Assembly (NCBI GenBank): GCA_918026815.1
Contig: CAKJVC010000014.1
Location: 434,001-498,000, forward strand
DNA: 64,000 nucleotides
Direction of reading: 5' to 3'
Source of the DNA: Chalara sp. BL73
Lineage: Eukaryota > Ascomycota > Leotiomycetes > Helotiales
The position numbers and the translations under genes were made by a program. How positions within the stretch are numbered: position 1 is the first letter of the stretch; every line of letters starts with the position of its first letter. The notes beneath the pieces were generated by a model. That model searched no databases. It was not told the origin of the DNA and saw nothing but the letters and a program-made list of their open reading frames with translations. Shown here in pieces: positions 1 through 11,552 of the stretch.

Positions 1-324
1 AATCTGTCTCCAAATACACGACTACAAGTGCACACTTCAGAGGACAAACAAAATGCCAAGCCGCAACATGGATTGGATGGATAGTTTTGGGTAGCCAATG
101 AAGTCACATCTTTGAGCCACTCCAGTATTGCAGTGGGGAGGAGCTTTTCTGCAGGAGGCAGAGGAAAGAAAGTATAAACTATGATTTGCTTTGTTGTCGA
201 AATAAACTTTCATTGTACGTCCCCTAAGCCCCCCACCCTTCCCCCCAAACAACTTATCTACCCCTGTGCAATTTGTTAATTCTCAGCCGGGTCTCTGCAG
301 CCTTATGAACGGTAAACGTTGACC
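1..324. other. Gene-free left edge and 5' region of the HAUS4-like gene
   Basis: No coding region with a recognisable product is visible on either strand. The last part should hold the promoter and 5' leader of the gene that starts at 325. A flanking gene could end just outside the window. Confidence 0.5.
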
Positions 325-1379
325 ATGCTTCCTCCAATTGACGACTCTGTTCTTGAAAGCAACCCTAAATTCGCTTCCTTTCATAAAGTACTTGGAGGTG
401 CTCTGCTAAATCCCAATGGCTCTACAAAGCACCCCTCCACGCAAAAGGAACGCGCAGCCGTTGCAGAAGTAGAGACTTCCTAATTCTCCCATAGAGTTTT
501 GTACCTTGACTAAACATATTGTAGGCTCTCAAAACTGCGCGTCTTCACAATACCAAGAAGTACATTCTGCAAAATGCCTTGAAGGAGTTAGATCTATCTC
601 CTCCAAGTGAGCGAGACACGAAGACTACAGCTAGTCCACTTCCTATCGAGCTTATCGAACTGATCATCCTTTTCTCCGCTCGATTATCGACCCCAAGCCT
701 TGCACCATCCTCCCTAAGAATTTTAGAATCTACAACAGAATGGGCAGCTCTCGATAGCCACATACCAACCATAGGGTCTCTTTTGTCCTCCCACCTACAC
801 AGTCAAGCATTAGCGCTCGTCCGAATCCAGAGTCCAACCACGAATGCAAGTTATCTTCATCGGGGCATCCCAAAACTGGTTCCCAACATCCAATCCCTTA
901 AAGAAGAGATAGCCGACAGGAAAAAAGAGCTAGAAAAACAACGTCTAGTTCTCGTCAGCAAGACCACCACACTCCTCTCAATCTACCATCTGGCCACAAC
1001 GCTCATTATTCGGATCCTGGAACAAACAAAACATGGGTCCATCGCGCGTCACATAAAGACGAAAGCCGAGTTTCTGAACCTGAGTGCTAAACAGATTGAT
1101 CTCGAGGCCCAGGAAAAGGCGATTAGGGGCGAGAAATTGGTGTACACGCCGGAGGCGGTGGATGCGTTGCAGAATTATATGAGAAATTTGAGGGATGGTC
1201 AGGATAGGTTAAGAGAAAGGGAACGGGATGCGAAGAGGGTGTTGTGGGGCTATGGGGTTGGACGGGATGACGGTGGCGAGAAGCAAAGGATTATGAGGGA
1301 GATATCTAGGGTCTACGGGGATTTGGTTAAGGAGGTGAGGGAAGTGGGGGAAGATGTAAAGCTGATGGCGAAAGCATGA
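325..1379 (+). CDS. HAUS augmin-like complex subunit 4 homologue (HAUS4-like)
   Basis: Two exons, 325..468 and 525..1379, encode 332 residues. The intron has GTAGAG, a CTAAAC branch and GTAG. Augmin binds spindle microtubules and recruits gamma-tubulin to branch new ones. The N-terminus reads LPPIDDSVLESNPKF, followed by a conserved block ending near residue 70. From about residue 170 the protein is long, charged and heptad-like coiled coil. The segment order resembles human HAUS4: a KS/KTT-TLL block, a leucine-rich helix, a YTPEAVDALQ-like stretch and a final VYGDLVKEV-like block. Length is close to the human protein (about 363). The start at 325 is the first ATG and its exon joins in frame. 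Family assignment is from remembered motif order, not a search. The alternative is an uncharacterised coiled-coil protein. Confidence 0.6.
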
Positions 1380-1646
1380 TTGTGCATGAGTTATGACTAA
1401 ATGAATTATTCTATTTTGGGCCTGGCTCCGATTCTTTGAACAGAGTGTGTCCTAGGCTGTGACGCATGTTTTGGCAGTTTCAAGGAAATACTCAGAAGTT
1501 GGAGTGGAGAAGAAGTTTTGGATATGCTAGTACATGCAAGTATTATACATTTTCGGCAAGTCTATGGGAGCACACAACCATGACAAATCTCGCAAATTAA
1601 ACCGCTTAGCAAACCCTTTGTAAATCAGACCTTATATTCCTTTTGT

Positions 1647-3251
1647 TTATGGCTTGACTGCATGAATTGCAGCAGCAAGTCTCTTGACATTCCCTGAGGT
1701 AATACCTGCAACTGAGATTCTGCCATCCTTGGTGGCATATACAGAGTGCTGTTATAGTGATTAGCGATTAAACTTCTAAGTCAAAAACCACATTTTCTCA
1801 CCTCCTTGGCCAATTTGTCCATCTGCTCTGGGGTCAAGCCAGTGTAAGCAAACATGCCAATCTGGCTAGTGATGTGGCTCCAGTCGTGCTTTGATCCTAG
1901 AGCTTCGAGCTCCTTCTTCAACAAGGCACGCATCGTGATGATACGATCAGCCATACCCTTGACCTCTCCTAACCACTGCTTGTTAAGAGACTCGTCATTG
2001 AGAATTGTTGAGGCAATTCTGGCACCATGAACCGGAGGATTCGAGTAGAGGGGCCTGACAAGGATCTTGATCTGCGAATCGATACGTTTTGCCTCGGCAG
2101 CGTCCGCAGCGACGACGGAAAAGGCACCAACGCGTTCACCATATAGTCCCTAACGTTGTCTTAGTTTTTTGGGTATTGAGTTCCTTTCTTCGGTCAAACT
2201 TACCATGTTCTTAGCAAAAGATTGGGCAAGGCAGGGGTTGTGACCTTGCTCAATGAAGTGTCGGATTGGGAAGGCGTCCTTGTCAGTGTTTCCAGATGCA
2301 AATCCTTGGTAGGCCATGTCGAAGAAAGCATAATGGCCACCTTCCTTCACGGCATCGCTGATTTCCTTCCATTGCTCAACCGTTGGGTCAACACCAGTTG
2401 GGTTGTGTGCGCATGCGTGGAGTAAGAATATGCTACCCTTTGGTGCAGCCTTAATATCTGCGACAAAGCCGTCAAAATCAAGCCCAATTGTGTCCTTGTT
2501 GTAGTAACGGTATTTCTCTACTTCGAGACCGCAGTCCTTGAACACAGCAGCATGGTTGGCCCAAGATGGAGTTGGGATATAGATCTTTTTCGCGCCTGGA
2601 TAGAAGCGCTGAAGGAAAGCGCCTCCAATGCGAAGTGCCCCAGTACCAGAGATTGATTGTGTAATAGCAACGCGGTCAAGCGCAGAAGATCCTGGACCAT
2701 ATGCAAGGAGAGCAGCAGCCTTGGTAAACTCTGGGACACCTGTGATTCCAGCATATTCCTTGTTGAGTTTGGCCGCGATGACTTTGTCTTCGGCAGTCCG
2801 GACAGACGGCAGGACGTATGGTTTACCTTGATCGTCACGGTATGCGCCGACTCCTATTTGAAAATATCAGGCAGAGTTACTAAGCATAACAAGCTTTAAA
2901 CTTACCCAAGTTGATCTTCTCCTTGAAACTGTCTGCTTTGAAAGCTTCGGTGATGCCTAGAAGTGCATAAGTAGGGAGCAGTTAGATGTTCCACTTTTGA
3001 CAAACCTAAGATTGCCTTTGAGCATTGTTTGGTCAGCATATTAACATTCTTGCGGCGACACTGCGCAGTGACTTACATCCTAAAGAAGGTTAGTTTTCGC
3101 AATTCTAAGACAGGACTGAGTATTCATAACTTACTGGAGGTCCTTGGGGAACATCTGCCCAAGTTGAAGCTTGGCGGACAACAATACACGATCTGGCAGA
3201 AACACCACGAGTTGCAGCTTGTCTACTAACCAATCTAACGGAAGAGAGCAT
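1647..3251 (-). CDS. AAT1: Aspartate aminotransferase, mitochondrial
   Basis: PLP enzyme interconverting aspartate + 2-oxoglutarate and oxaloacetate + glutamate; part of the malate-aspartate shuttle. Seven exons on the minus strand: 3135..3251, 3077..3079, 3006..3015, 2906..2956, 2204..2853, 1802..2149 and 1647..1748, joining to 426 residues with no frame break. Residues 1-30 are Arg/Ser-rich without acidic residues, as in a mitochondrial presequence. Then follow GPPDAILG, the HNPTGVDP loop, [13 protein letters not shown], and the Schiff-base lysine at about residue 275 in [16 protein letters not shown]. The conserved GPPDAILG is encoded across three introns, so one Asp comes from a 3-nt exon and AILG from a 10-nt exon. 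Without the microexon the protein would lack this Asp. It is divergent from NRK1, 677 bp away. Identity is secure; the microexon needs transcript proof. Confidence 0.95.
3077..3079 (-). other. AAT1: 3-nt microexon (GAT, Asp) of the aspartate aminotransferase gene
   Basis: On the minus strand TTTAG|GAT|GTAAGT is visible. The upstream intron 3080..3134 (55 nt) starts GTAAGT and has an ACTAAC branch. The downstream intron 3016..3076 (61 nt) starts GTAAGT, has TGCTGACC and ends AAAG. The codon is phase 0 and supplies the conserved Asp of GPPDxILG. No other GAT/GAC placement in the region gives this residue. Confidence 0.75.
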
Positions 3252-3928
3252 CTTCAATGCAGGTTCTGTTTATGTAGAAAGATTGAATTGATGGAACAAA
3301 CACGAGAATTGTGGTGTGAATTAAAAATGATAGAGGAAGACTCACATGCAGCTATCATGCCACGCTCGGATAATTTTGTGGGATTACAGCGGGCGATAGC
3401 GTCCGGCCGCGCTGCCTCGGCGTCTCTAGGGAAACACGCATTACTTAACGTGTTGGTTGACATCTTTGGCCACGATAGGGACAGAATGGGAAAGATTTAC
3501 CTAGAGTTGTTTGGATACACTAATTTAAACTGATTGTGCGCGAGTTTCTTGGTGTTGCTCAAAATGATATCCGCTTGAGCCTGCAAACTCTATCGTGATG
3601 CCTCTTTTAATGCCTTGGCCAGCATTCTGCAGTCACAGCTAGTTGAAAATGCAACATTTCTCTTATTATATTTTGTCAGAATAGTAATGTGCACAACTTT
3701 CCAGTTACCAAGTATGCTGCCATTGGCGCCCCAATCATAGAGATGAAGGGAGGAAACAGTAAGTCGTCAGGGGAAGAAGATCAAATAGGATTAGCTTTGT
3801 CCACACAAGCGACATCTGAGGGTGTTTGACTAGTATCTCTGGAAATGCCAATATCAACAACCCCCATTGTACAGTTTGGAAAGCATTTGATCCTGTCTCT
3901 CTCTGTTACTGCTTGCGAGTCTGGCACC
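3252..3928. promoter_or_regulatory. Divergent promoter region of AAT1 and NRK1
   Basis: This 677-bp gap between two start codons must hold both promoters. Small open frames here have no recognisable product. One of them (from 3845) is in frame with the NRK1 start and could give a 28-residue longer protein. Confidence 0.5.
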
Positions 3929-4947
3929 ATGGCGAATCCTCGTAAAGCGATAGTGGTTGGTCTTAGTGGATGTTCTTCAAGCGGGAAAACAACTCTAGCT
4001 CGTTTGCTACGAGATATTTTCCCTAACACGTTTGTGCTGCATGAGGATGACTTCTATAAAGCCGAGACGGAGTGAGTCAATATCTAACCGGAAGCGCATC
4101 CACTTTCTTTCGCAACAATTCTCAAGCAAATGGTGTATATTGTCTCATAAGTTGAAGGAGTGGTTACAACCACGCGCTGACCACATGTTGCTTCGAGCAT
4201 GCAACAACTAACTGCATCTACAGACTTCCCACAAAGAATGGACTTCTTGATTGGGACTGCGCAGAGGCTCTCTCAATCCCGGATATGGTGAAGTCCCTTG
4301 AGCATATCCACAAAAACGGTACCTTTCCAGTCAGTAACAATACCCGTTAACAACACGCATGACAAGCTTGACATCTAGATAGCCCTTGGCTATCATGACT
4401 AACCTTAAAATAGCCGGACTTAAATTCAAAAGAGGACCAGAACTCTGTTGGTACATGTCCTGTCAGTGATGCTACCATCGAAGAGATGAAAGCCCTAGTA
4501 AAGACTTGGTCTGAAGAAGGAAACCCTGGCTATGGAATTCTCACACATTCCTCCAACCCAACTCGCGTCTGTATATTCGATGGATTTCTTCTCTACTCTA
4601 AATCCATGGTTCCAATCCAGCCTCATATCGATGTCAAGATCCTCCTCCAAGTGAGCTACGCCAAAGCCAAAGCAAGACGGGAAGCACGCAGTGGATACGT
4701 TACCTTGGAAGGCTTTTGGGAGGACCCGCCTAGATATGTTGACAAGATTGTGTGGCCCAATTTTGTTGAAGATCACCAATTCATGTTTGACGGTGGAGAT
4801 GTCGAAGGAAAGCTAAAGGAAAGCATTATGAAAGAATGGGACATTAACTTTCATCCTGGAGGCTTGGATGTGGACATGTCTTCTACTCTGAAATGGATTG
4901 TGGAGCTGATGATGGAAAAATTGCCTGATCTTGTCCAGCGTACGTAA
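3929..4947 (+). CDS. NRK1: Nicotinamide riboside kinase (NRK1-like)
   Basis: P-loop kinase that phosphorylates nicotinamide riboside to NMN in NAD+ salvage. Three exons, 3929..4071, 4224..4329 and 4414..4947, give 260 residues. The Walker A motif GLSGCSSSGKTT lies at residues 11-22. It is followed by LHEDDFYK, typical of the NRK/uridine kinase fold, then LDWDCAEAL and the lid region with KARREARSGYVT and EDPPRYVDKIVWPN. I chose the ATG at 3929 (context ACCATGG), because the kinase fold begins directly after it. An in-frame ATG at 3845 would add 28 residues without recognisable features. Introns are 152 and 84 nt, longer than usual in this window. Uridine kinase is the alternative, but the WDCAEAL and PPRYVD segments favour NRK. 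Confidence 0.85.
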
Positions 4948-6654
4948 TGTATGAAGATTTTAATATGGCGACAGTCAGTATTTTAAGTACACGTCTGATG
5001 TATCGCGAGGGAAAAGACGTGTTTCTTGAAGGCGATTGTGGTCAAGGAACCTCGAGATGCCAGGATTGAACATCCTTAGTGTATTGAATAGTAAGTCATG
5101 TTGTGTCTTTCAAGTGTGCCATGCACCATAATCCAAACCCTATCTTAAACGAATAATAATGGTTGCTGATACATATCATAATAGTCCTCCCACTAAATGT
5201 ATGTTCATACACAAATAAAATATTTCTCTAAGGTGCAAACTTTGTCACATTGGACCTATACATGCATGCTGAACTTTCTCCTGTTCCCTTGTGTCTACAT
5301 TACTGCTTTATTACCTAACCTGACACCTTTCATATCGCTATTGCTCTCTCCGGATAGACAATTAAAGTTTAAATTATCTAATTGCCTTCCAAACCGATAA
5401 CAATTTCCTTCTACAAAAGTTCCAATCTTGTCTCTGCGATTTCAATTTCCAACATATCCCTTCAATCAGAAGTCCAATGTTCATCCACATACAGCCCACC
5501 AACCCTGCAATGCGTGTTTTTTCAACACCAACTCTGCAGGCGAATGTGAAATAAGGAAGATCTTCTATCAATATCATGAACCGAATTGAAGAGTCTTCGG
5601 GCGTTACATCTACTCCTCTACCAGCCTTATGTGCAAACTGTAGTAGATGACAAAGGCTTGGTATCCGAGCTACCCAACAATATTAGGGGTCTCTGCTTCG
5701 AACACCTTCCTATAGAGGATGCCCTGATGATGCGATCGACAGCGCCTTCTTGGAGAAACATTGGCAAGGGCCATCTTTTCAAGCAGAGCTACCCCACTTG
5801 AATAGGACGAATATTCATTTTTCTGGCTTTGGTCAGCCTCCGTCTACGGAATCTACGTGCCAGCGAGCACGAGCTTCTTCAGTTCTTGTTTAAACACACC
5901 CCGAAACACTAAAGCGTCTTCGCTTGAGCGGAAATGCGATGATTATTGGCAACTATCAAGAAACTACGGAGGGGCAGATATGGAACCACAACCAAGCCTA
6001 GATGGCGCATCGCCATGCTACCGTGTTATCACTGCGATGCGGGACAACCTGAAATTGCAGAAGGCAGAAACTATTCTCCAGAACAGAATTCCTCACCGGA
6101 GTCCAGAAGGTATCAACCGTATCTGCAATCGAAATGTGGAGGGGGCTAGAGAGGGCTGAATAACTTTCATCGTCGTTGTATTTGATATCCACCAAAATTC
6201 TGGAGCGGTATGTGCTTAGAACGATTGATTGGTAAATGGTGACTCTACAGAATACCTTAACAGGTGAGATAGTGTGATTGCAATAGGTCATTACGAGGCT
6301 GTCTTCTGGAGTTTGACCAGAGACATCATGGAAACTAATGTTTGGTCTAAAATCGAACATTTTGGAAATAAGAACGAAGCCGATATGTGATGCAAACGAT
6401 TCTATCGCTCGACGGCTTGATTGCAAGCCCATTGTGTCTGAATTTTACAGGTGGAGCATATGATTGTAAGAGATTCAAGGTTGTGGCTGTCACTCCACAA
6501 ATGGCTTTGACACGCATCTGTTCAAGTATTACGCTTTAGGGATGAAAATTAGTATGTAGAGCTAAAAACAATTACCAGAGTCTAAATGGACTTATTATCA
6601 AGTCGCTGGGCACATCCCGACTATCGTGGCCCCACCAAGACCTCTTAAATTGCT
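4948..6654. other. 1.7-kb intergenic stretch, no supported gene
   Basis: No recognisable gene. The longest frame is a 144-codon minus-strand stretch (5998..6432) with no family I know and several stops just beyond its end. Its codons look ordinary, so it may be a decayed or lineage-specific gene, but nothing in it can be named. Confidence 0.4.
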
Positions 6655-8096
6655 TTATCCACTACCATCACTCCCCACAGCCGTATCGTTCAAGCTGAAT
6701 CGATAGCTAGCCTGCAATACGTATGGGTCATCACCTGGTCCAAAAACTTGTTTACTCTCTCGTCCCCATTCCGGGTGATTGATGCCATCGATATAGTCCT
6801 GGACCTCCAGCACCACGCACCCATACTGAGGGATTGTTCGTGGCCGATCCTCTACATCGAACAGACCTTGTGTAGACTTTATAGCCATTGACGAGTTTTG
6901 CCCGGAGCAAGTATAGACTTGAAAAGCATCGGTATCGGTGTAGATATCGAGTTGAATGCCTGACCAAGCTGAACGGAGACGTGCTACTGGGAGGCCAACA
7001 CGCCAGTCATGGGGTTCAGGTCGGGCTGTAACAAAGCAGTTATCTATTGTGATCATTAGTCAAATTGAGATAGCATAAACTATAAACGATAATTGGCGTA
7101 CCATATCCAGTGCAATTCTCTCCACAATTGCCCAGCAGGTCTGGATTGGTGAAGTTGGCCCCAATTTGCTTAGGCGCACTCCAGAAGTCGTTGAATGAAT
7201 TCACCGGATTGGCTAGGATATCGCCTGTTGGGATCAGAATACTGTCAACTCCGATTCGTTGACCACCATATGGCAACCAGAGCGAATGGTTGAGAGCTAG
7301 ATCAGTCTCGTTGTTTGCAAACCCATCCAGATTCCAGTATGTCTGCTAACATTAGTATGCTAAATCTCATGGGCACAAGAGAAGATGTCGTACATGAGAA
7401 CTCAACATAATTGGAGTCTTCTTTGTTGTAGCCACCGCTACCATTCTAATATCCCATGTTAGGTTGCCCAAAGTGTATGCTGCAAGACAATGTGGTCAGC
7501 GAAACTTTTGAGAATAATTCCATGACCTAACACTTACTGACATAGCTTACAACTTCTCCAGGAAAACCTTCCTTTCCATCAGGATCTGTCAAGCTGAATG
7601 TAATGCTATCCTCTGTATGAGCAACCACAGTCCAGTTTCTCCAGTCCCAGCCATCTGGACCACCGTGTAGCTGATTCACTCCATCGGGATATTCTTCAGT
7701 CGGGTGTTCATTTGGTGTGACGTTGAAAGTCTCCCCGTCAATCGTAAATGTCGAGTTCTTAATTCGATTCGCATATCTTCCAGGAACTCCACCGAAGTGA
7801 GGGTGTTGCTTATCGATGCCGTAGTATGTAGCATTATCGAAGCCGGTCACAATATCACGCTCGATGCCGGAGGTGTCATTGATGAAGAGATTGGCAACGG
7901 ATGCTCCATATGGGACAAACAAAGCACGGATTCCAGAACCCACAATCTCGTACTTTCCATTCTCATCTGGGCCCGTTGACCGACCTGCAATTGTCGTGTT
8001 TCCAACGGTACCTGTGAGTTGCTCCCCCTTGATCTGTGGAGCTGCAGAGACTACAGATGCAATAGAAATGGCTAAGATGACCACCTTGCTCAACAT
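6655..8096 (-). CDS. Secreted aldose 1-epimerase (galactose mutarotase-like)
   Basis: Interconverts alpha and beta anomers of aldoses. Four exons, 7538..8096, 7394..7479, 7102..7342 and 6655..7043, join to 424 residues. Residues 1-18 form a signal peptide (short basic start, hydrophobic core, VSA-A), so the protein probably enters the secretory pathway; several N-x-S/T sites (NDT, NAT, NST, NWT, NET) fit. GalM-family marks are GRYANR at 107-112, NQLHGG with His144, and SSHTYWNL with His215, where the family has a catalytic His. I chose the ATG at 8096 because it puts the signal peptide at the N-terminus; an in-frame frame upstream would bury it. The secreted form suggests action on plant sugars outside the cell, or in the vacuole or wall. 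Exact substrate is unknown. Confidence 0.88.
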
Positions 8097-9332
8097 TTTG
8101 CCGGTTGTTGGTTGATTGTAACAGAATCGTGATGCAAGTGGATATGACTGTCCAGCTATTTGTTTCACCCGATCTTTATAGATTCAGGCGCACCTTTGTG
8201 TATAAAATAACGCGACTCTTTGGTGGACCTGAAGCCAATGCGTGTGCTTAAATGATTGTAGGTTATTTGCAAGGTAGAAGCATTCAATTTTCATTCAAAT
8301 ACGCCGTCACTCGTTCTCCTGCAACCAAGGGTCCGGTTGAGGCTCTGAGTGCAAAAGTGCTTGTGCTCTATTGAAGAGAAATCTCAATTGACTTTGCCTT
8401 GGCTTTTATATTCTTACAGAAACAAACAAGCCGTGTAAAGAACACCAGAGGCGGGGTAGCTTTCTATAGCTTCGATTGCAGAACTCAAGATACCCCGACC
8501 TCTTGCATCATTGTGTAGCCAGACCTGGTCCTTCAATGAGCCACTACTGCAAGGGCAGGGAGCGCAGTGATAGCCGTTTGTAGTTAATACAAACCGACCG
8601 GCTTCGAGAACTTTACGAGTCTCTTCTTCTCCCGCAGCCAAATTTGACGCTCTATTGAGCGTTGGATAATAATATCTACCTTGAAGCGTAGGAGAAGCCC
8701 CTTTTCCGGCAGGATTGTGCTGATTGCTGTCCGCAATAGCTACGTTCAAACTTCATTAGACAGATCCATCACTGAGGTGGAAGGCTCTGATTCGATTCCC
8801 ACAGTCAGGGAGTTGGTGCAGTTCATCGCTTCCGGGAGTGTATTGTAACGATACAATAACCGTACAGCAAAGACTGACGTTGCCTAGCATGATGCCCCTC
8901 CGTTGTCCTCCGTAGCGAGAGGGTCTAATTGGCTTTGACCCCTGAGTCCTAATGTGGTCGTTCATCTCAAAATGCGGGGTTGGACTTAAGGTTACCCTCA
9001 ACAGACGCCCTCGATACTCCTATTCGTGCGTCTAATGCCAGCTGCAGCTCCTACTTACATGGAAAGAATGATCGCCCGGAAGGCTGTTGATTTGTTCACC
9101 GCAAAACATTTTGATCAGAATGAGTTAACCCGAGACTCGTTGTGTTATTATCCTCGCCAGTGAGATCACTCCTTATTTGGCCGCTAAATAGAGTCACGGA
9201 ACAATTCACAATGCTAGAAAACCCGGGTTTTTAGACAATTTCCGAGTTACGCTTAACTTGATACAGTATACATTTGAGGAGACCCTGCATTGGCATACAC
9301 ACGCCCAATAACCGCCATTTAGACCCGCTCGC
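8097..9332. other. 1.2-kb intergenic stretch with an unassigned broken frame
   Basis: It holds the promoter of the epimerase. On the minus strand about 199 codons stay open in one frame from about 9013 to 8414, interrupted only by a tandem TAA TGA at 8753-8758. No motif is recognised in either half. It may be a dead or unusually spliced gene; see findings. Confidence 0.35.
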
Positions 9333-11121
9333 TTATGCATCTATCAAATTCTCCGTCTCTGCTTCTGTATTGGAGTTGTCCTTAGTATCCTTGTTGCTGG
9401 CCTTCGCTTTACCCTTTCGCTCAGTAGCAGATCTCTGGTAGAACTCTGATAATATCTTGGCTGGAATACGGTTTAGCTGTTCCTTGGGGAAGATGCGCAA
9501 TAGACTCCAGGCTTGATCAAGGGACTCGAAAATAGTTCTAGCTTCATAGGCACCTTGTGCGACGAATTGACGTTCGAACTTCTCCAAAAACTCCAAAGAC
9601 AATTTGTCTTCAGAAGAGAGAGCTTCTTCACCAACGACTGCCTTCATAGACGCAGCATCACGACCAATGGCATATTTAGCGTACAACTGGTTTGAGACAT
9701 CACCATGATCCTTTCGCGTAAATCCTTCTCCGATAGCTGACTTCATGAGACGAGAAAGCGATGGAAGAACGTTAATAGGTGGGTATATACCACGATTCGA
9801 TAGCTGGCGATCGATGAATATTTGTCCCTCCGTAATGTAACCAGTCAAATCGGGAATCGGGTGAGTGATATCATCATTAGGCATGGTCAAGATGGGGATT
9901 TGGGTGATGGACCCATTGCGGCCTTCCACACGACCAGCACGTTCGTAGATGGTTGACAAATCAGTATACATGTAACCAGGATAACCACGTCGACCTGGCA
10001 CTTCTTCACGGGCTGCTGAGACCTCACGCAGGGCATCGCAATAAGACGTCAGATCTGTGAGAATGACCAGAACGTGCTTTTCTAACTGATAGGCATAGTA
10101 CTCTGCGGTGGTAAGAGCAAGACGAGGCGTAATGATACGTTCGATTCTAGGTTTGTTAGTAGAGCAAGTAAACGCAGGAGTAAACTTACGTTGGATCATT
10201 GGCTAAGTTCAAGAAGAGTGTGACTCGCTCTAAGCTTCCGTTCTCCTCAAAATCTCTGGTGAAGAATCTAGCTGTTTCCAAGTTTACACCCATAGCACCG
10301 AAGACAATCGAGAAATTGTCTTCATGTCCATCGTGCGTGCCTTTGTTGGTAATACCTTGTTTCTGTACCAAACTAGCTTGCCGACAGATCTGAGCGGCAA
10401 TCTCATTATGCGGGAGACCAGCAGCTGAGAAAATAGGAATCTTTTGCCCTCGGGCAATGGAGTTCATGGTATCAATGGTTGATATACCAGTAGATATCAT
10501 TTCTTCAGGATATACCTAGAATCATGAGCATATCGCACAAACACCCTCGCCAATGAAGCTTACTCGAGAATATGGGTTAATTGGACTGCCGTTGATGTCA
10601 AGGTAGTCCTCTGCTAACACTTTGGGCCCTTTATCAATAGCTCTACCTGACCCATCGAAAATACGACCCAGCATATCCTCTGATACCCCAAGCTTCAGAC
10701 TTTGTCCAGTGAACTCGACTTTGGACTGTATATTTATCAGCGCCGTCCTTCGTCAATTGCGCGTTATGGATTACCTTCTTAACATCAATACCAGTCGTGC
10801 CCTCGAATACCTGAATTTGAAGTCAGTCTTCCATATCTCCCCGCTATCACTAAACGCACCTGAACAACGGCTCGGTTGCCTGTACAAATGGGTCAGTAAA
10901 TTCTTAAATATACGTTCACTACCGTCTAGGAACGCACCTCGAGCTTCCAGAACTTGTCCAGACCTTTCACTTCCATCTGGCAAAGTCAAGTTGACGATCT
11001 CATTGTATCTTGGAAACTTGACATTCTCAAGAATAACTAGAGGACCGTTGACGCCGCCAATAGTGTTATATCGAATCCGCGGAGTGACGCTGTAGGATGA
11101 GGATTCACGTGGGTCTCCCAT
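9333..11121 (-). CDS. VMA2: V-type H+-ATPase subunit B
   Basis: Non-catalytic nucleotide-binding subunit of the cytosolic V1 sector of the vacuolar proton pump. Six exons, 10938..11121, 10860..10879, 10775..10810, 10564..10725, 10190..10515 and 9333..10146, give 513 residues with clean junctions. Visible family blocks are [70 protein letters not shown] (the degenerate P-loop region), [15 protein letters not shown], and [15 protein letters not shown]. The C-terminus ends in a Lys/Asp/Asn-rich tail after EFYQRS. The 20-nt second exon and 36-nt third exon are very short. I start at 11121 (MGDPRE), matching other fungal subunits; an in-frame ATG at 11178 would add 19 residues. Confidence 0.96.
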
Positions 11122-11552
11122 GGTTGCGGTAGTTGGCAGATTCGAAGATGTGTACTGAGACGATGCTTTAGATGTCACCGTCGTGAGAAGGTTCCAATGC
11201 TATCGCAGCTTCAGCTTGGACCAATTTGTCTTGGCACATTGATTACGTAACACAATCTGCTGAGAAGTGAATCAAAAAGGAGATTTCAATAGTGACAATC
11301 CAGACGCCCCGGTTGAAGCTTATGATTCTTACAAAATTGTACCAAATATTTCCATTAATACTTGCTGAGTGTACCCGATTCAGTCCAGTATCGCTTCGCT
11401 ACGATTGCCTGTTTCTCAAGAAGAGTAGAATAATCAGATTGGATCATCACAACCCAAGTGTTCCACCTTTGGATTTCAGATCACACATTCGGTCCGGCGA
11501 TTTGTATCATCCACTAAACATATCTTCTTCAATATTTTAATTTTCCTTTCTA
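11122..11552. other. Intergenic region between VMA2 and HMG-CoA lyase
   Basis: Promoter and leader of VMA2 lie at the left and the 3' end of the HMG-CoA lyase transcript at the right. The plus-strand open frames here have no recognisable product. Confidence 0.5.

Noticed and set aside
3845..3928. Longer N-terminus for NRK1
   Set aside because: The added 28 residues show no targeting pattern and the ATG at 3929 has a better context directly before the kinase fold.
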